Assembly (NCBI GenBank): GCA_026991215.1
Contig: JALXBY010000126.1
Span: 1-6,750, forward strand
DNA from: Anaerolineales bacterium
GTDB lineage: Bacteria > Chloroflexota > Anaerolineae > Anaerolineales > DRMV01
Reading direction: 5' to 3'
DNA length: 6,750 nucleotides
Part shown: one piece after another, positions 5,395 to 6,750 of the stretch
Numbering within the stretch: position 1 is the stretch's first letter
Layout: each line of letters begins with the position of its first letter
Translations under genes and position numbers: made by a program
Notes under the pieces: model-generated
Databases searched by the model: none
What the model saw: the letters and a program-made list of their open reading frames with translations, nothing else
What the model was told of the DNA's origin: nothing

Positions 5395-6648
5395 ATGTCC
5401 GAACAACTCAACCCCTTCAAGATGGCGCAGAAGCAATTGGACGAGGCCGCGGCCTTCCTTGGCCTGGACAGGGCCACCCATGAGTTGCTCCGCTGGCCCA
5501 AGCGGGAGATTCACGTCACCTTCCCCGTGCGCATGGATGACGGTTCGGTGCGGGTGTTTCACGGCTTCCGGGTCCAGTACAACGACGCGCGCGGCCCGGC
5601 CAAGGGCGGCATCCGCTTCCATCCGGCCGAGACCATCGACACGGTTCGCGCCCTGGCCGCGTGGATGACCTGGAAGACCGCGGTCATGGACCTGCCCCTG
5701 GGCGGGGCCAAGGGCGGCGTGATTGTGGACCCCCGGGAACTCTCCCGCACTGAACTGGAGCGGCTTTCCCGGGCCTACATCCGGGCCGTGGGCGAGGCCA
5801 TGTTCGGCATCCATCGCGACGTGCCCGCGCCGGACGTGTACACCAACCCCCAGGTCATGGCCTGGATGCTGGACGAGTACATCGCGCTGGCCGGGTACAT
5901 CGACTTCGGCATGATTACCGGCAAGCCCCTGCCTCTGGGCGGCTCCGTGGGCCGCATCGATGCCACCGCGCGTGGAGGCCTGTATACCCTGCGGGAAGCC
6001 GCGAAGGTCCTGGGCCTGGAACTCAAGGGCGCGACCACGGCCATTCAGGGGTATGGCAACGCCGGCTCCTACGCCCACAAGTTGGGGCAGGAACTGCTGG
6101 GCCTCAAGGTGGTCGCGGTATCCGATTCCAAGGGCGGCATCTACAACCCCGAAGGCCTGGACCCCGACGCGGTGCTCAAGCACAAGCGGGAGACCGGTTC
6201 GGTCGTCAATTTCCCTGGCGCCAGGAACATCACCAACGCGGAACTGCTGACCCTGGACGTGGACGTGCTCATCCCCGCGGCCCTGGAGGGCCAGATTACC
6301 GAAGCGAACGCGGGGGACATCAAAGCCAAGGTGGTGGTGGAACTGGCCAACGGTCCCACCACGCCTGAGGCGGACCGCATCCTGTTCGAGCGGGGCGTGT
6401 ACGTGATTCCCGATTTCCTGTGCAACGCGGGCGGGGTCACGGTCTCGTACTTCGAGATGGTCCAGAACGCCTACAACTACTACTGGGATGCGGAGACCGT
6501 ATACCGCCGGCTGGACCGGAAGATGACCCAGGCCTTCCACACGGTACATGAGACGGCCAAGGAGTACAACGTGCATCCCCGCATGGCGGCCTACCTGGTC
6601 GCGGTGCAGCGGGTGGCCGAAGCCATGCGCCTGCGGGGCTGGGTTTGA
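5395..6648 (+). CDS. gdhA: Glutamate dehydrogenase (second of two tandem paralogs)
   Basis: A 417-residue Glu/Leu/Phe/Val dehydrogenase family protein, close to the usual 415-425 for bacterial and archaeal hexameric glutamate dehydrogenases. It starts MSEQLNPFKMAQKQ and carries GPAKGGIRFHP (K70), MTWKTAV (K94), LPLGGAKGG (K106) and DVPAPDVYT (D147), the full lysine/aspartate catalytic set. There is one residue more between K106 and D147 than in the upstream paralog. The nucleotide-binding motif is GYGNAG (219-224), followed by the canonical VAVSDSKGGIYN (240-251). CNAGGVTVSYFEMVQN and a terminal RGW complete the family signature. Some DNA stretches are nearly identical to the upstream gene, for example 39 nt with one mismatch at 5596-5634. 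The pair probably arose by an old duplication. The gene sits 79 bp downstream of its paralog, beyond a terminator, with a strong ribosome binding site. It might be named gdhB where tandem pairs are numbered. Substrate and cofactor preference cannot be fixed from sequence. Confidence 0.94.
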   Translation: MSEQLNPFKMAQKQLDEAAAFLGLDRATHELLRWPKREIHVTFPVRMDDGSVRVFHGFRVQYNDARGPAKGGIRFHPAETIDTVRALAAWMTWKTAVMDLPLGGAKGGVIVDPRELSRTELERLSRAYIRAVGEAMFGIHRDVPAPDVYTNPQVMAWMLDEYIALAGYIDFGMITGKPLPLGGSVGRIDATARGGLYTLREAAKVLGLELKGATTAIQGYGNAGSYAHKLGQELLGLKVVAVSDSKGGIYNPEGLDPDAVLKHKRETGSVVNFPGARNITNAELLTLDVDVLIPAALEGQITEANAGDIKAKVVVELANGPTTPEADRILFERGVYVIPDFLCNAGGVTVSYFEMVQNAYNYYWDAETVYRRLDRKMTQAFHTVHETAKEYNVHPRMAAYLVAVQRVAEAMRLRGWV

Positions 6649-6717
6649 TGGCATATCCGAGGTGAGGAACCCCGTCCCTCTGCCTTGAGGTCACGCCTGG
6701 ATAGCCACCAACCAACA

Positions 6718-6750
6718 CGGGGAGGGAACAAGGAAGGGCTTCCCTCCCCG
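6718..6750 (+). terminator. Probable terminator hairpin after the second gdh gene, cut by the window edge
   Basis: CGGGGAGGGAA (6718-6728) pairs perfectly with TTCCCTCCCCG (6740-6750), an 11-bp stem with an 11-nt loop, 69 bp after the stop codon. A following T-tract would lie outside the window, so the terminator call is likely but not complete. Confidence 0.55.

Noticed and set aside
6649..6717. tRNA or small RNA gene after the second gdh gene
   Set aside because: No cloverleaf arms or TTCGA-type T-loop could be traced on either strand.

Overview
The window is a GC-rich bacterial chromosomal segment (about two-thirds G+C by eye). All five protein genes lie on the + strand. Gene content (PlsX, a RodA-type glycosyltransferase, a MoeA fused to a periplasmic-binding-protein-like domain, and two glutamate dehydrogenases in tandem) suggests a thermophilic or anaerobic lineage such as Chloroflexota. 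That assignment is an inference from gene content and composition, not proven by any marker here. No phage, transposon, CRISPR, tRNA or rRNA gene is visible.

Layout. Positions 1-675 hold the 3' part of plsX (phosphate acyltransferase, phospholipid synthesis); its N-terminus lies upstream of the window. Seven bases later comes rodA (683-1783), a polytopic SEDS peptidoglycan glycosyltransferase, so the left end is an envelope-synthesis pair. A 51-bp spacer with two adjacent inverted repeats leads to a 651-residue MoeA fusion (1835-3790) that combines molybdate insertion into molybdopterin with a C-terminal substrate-binding-protein-like domain. A 199-bp intergenic region follows. It holds a GC-rich repetitive patch (about 3803-3854) and then a convincing extended -10 promoter beside a 10-bp palindrome.

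That promoter drives the first glutamate dehydrogenase gene (3990-5315). A well-formed intrinsic terminator (5321-5349) separates it from the second (5395-6648). The paralogs are roughly half identical by eye and both keep the catalytic lysines and aspartate. The first has an unusual sequence after the second strand of its nucleotide-binding fold, while the second is canonical. Together they could form a homo- or hetero-hexameric enzyme linking 2-oxoglutarate and ammonium to glutamate. After the second gene, 6649-6717 shows nothing I can name, and a perfect 11-bp-stem hairpin abuts the right edge, probably the operon's terminator.

The most striking non-gene signal is compositional. By hand count, the palindromic tetranucleotides GATC (2 copies), AGCT (1) and CTAG (0) are almost absent, whereas TCGA and GTAC, with identical base composition, occur about 20 times each. 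Synonymous codon choice follows this avoidance: Ile is ATT after a G-ending codon, and Glu is GAA before CTN Leu. The three exceptions all fall within 158 bp of the first glutamate dehydrogenase gene.
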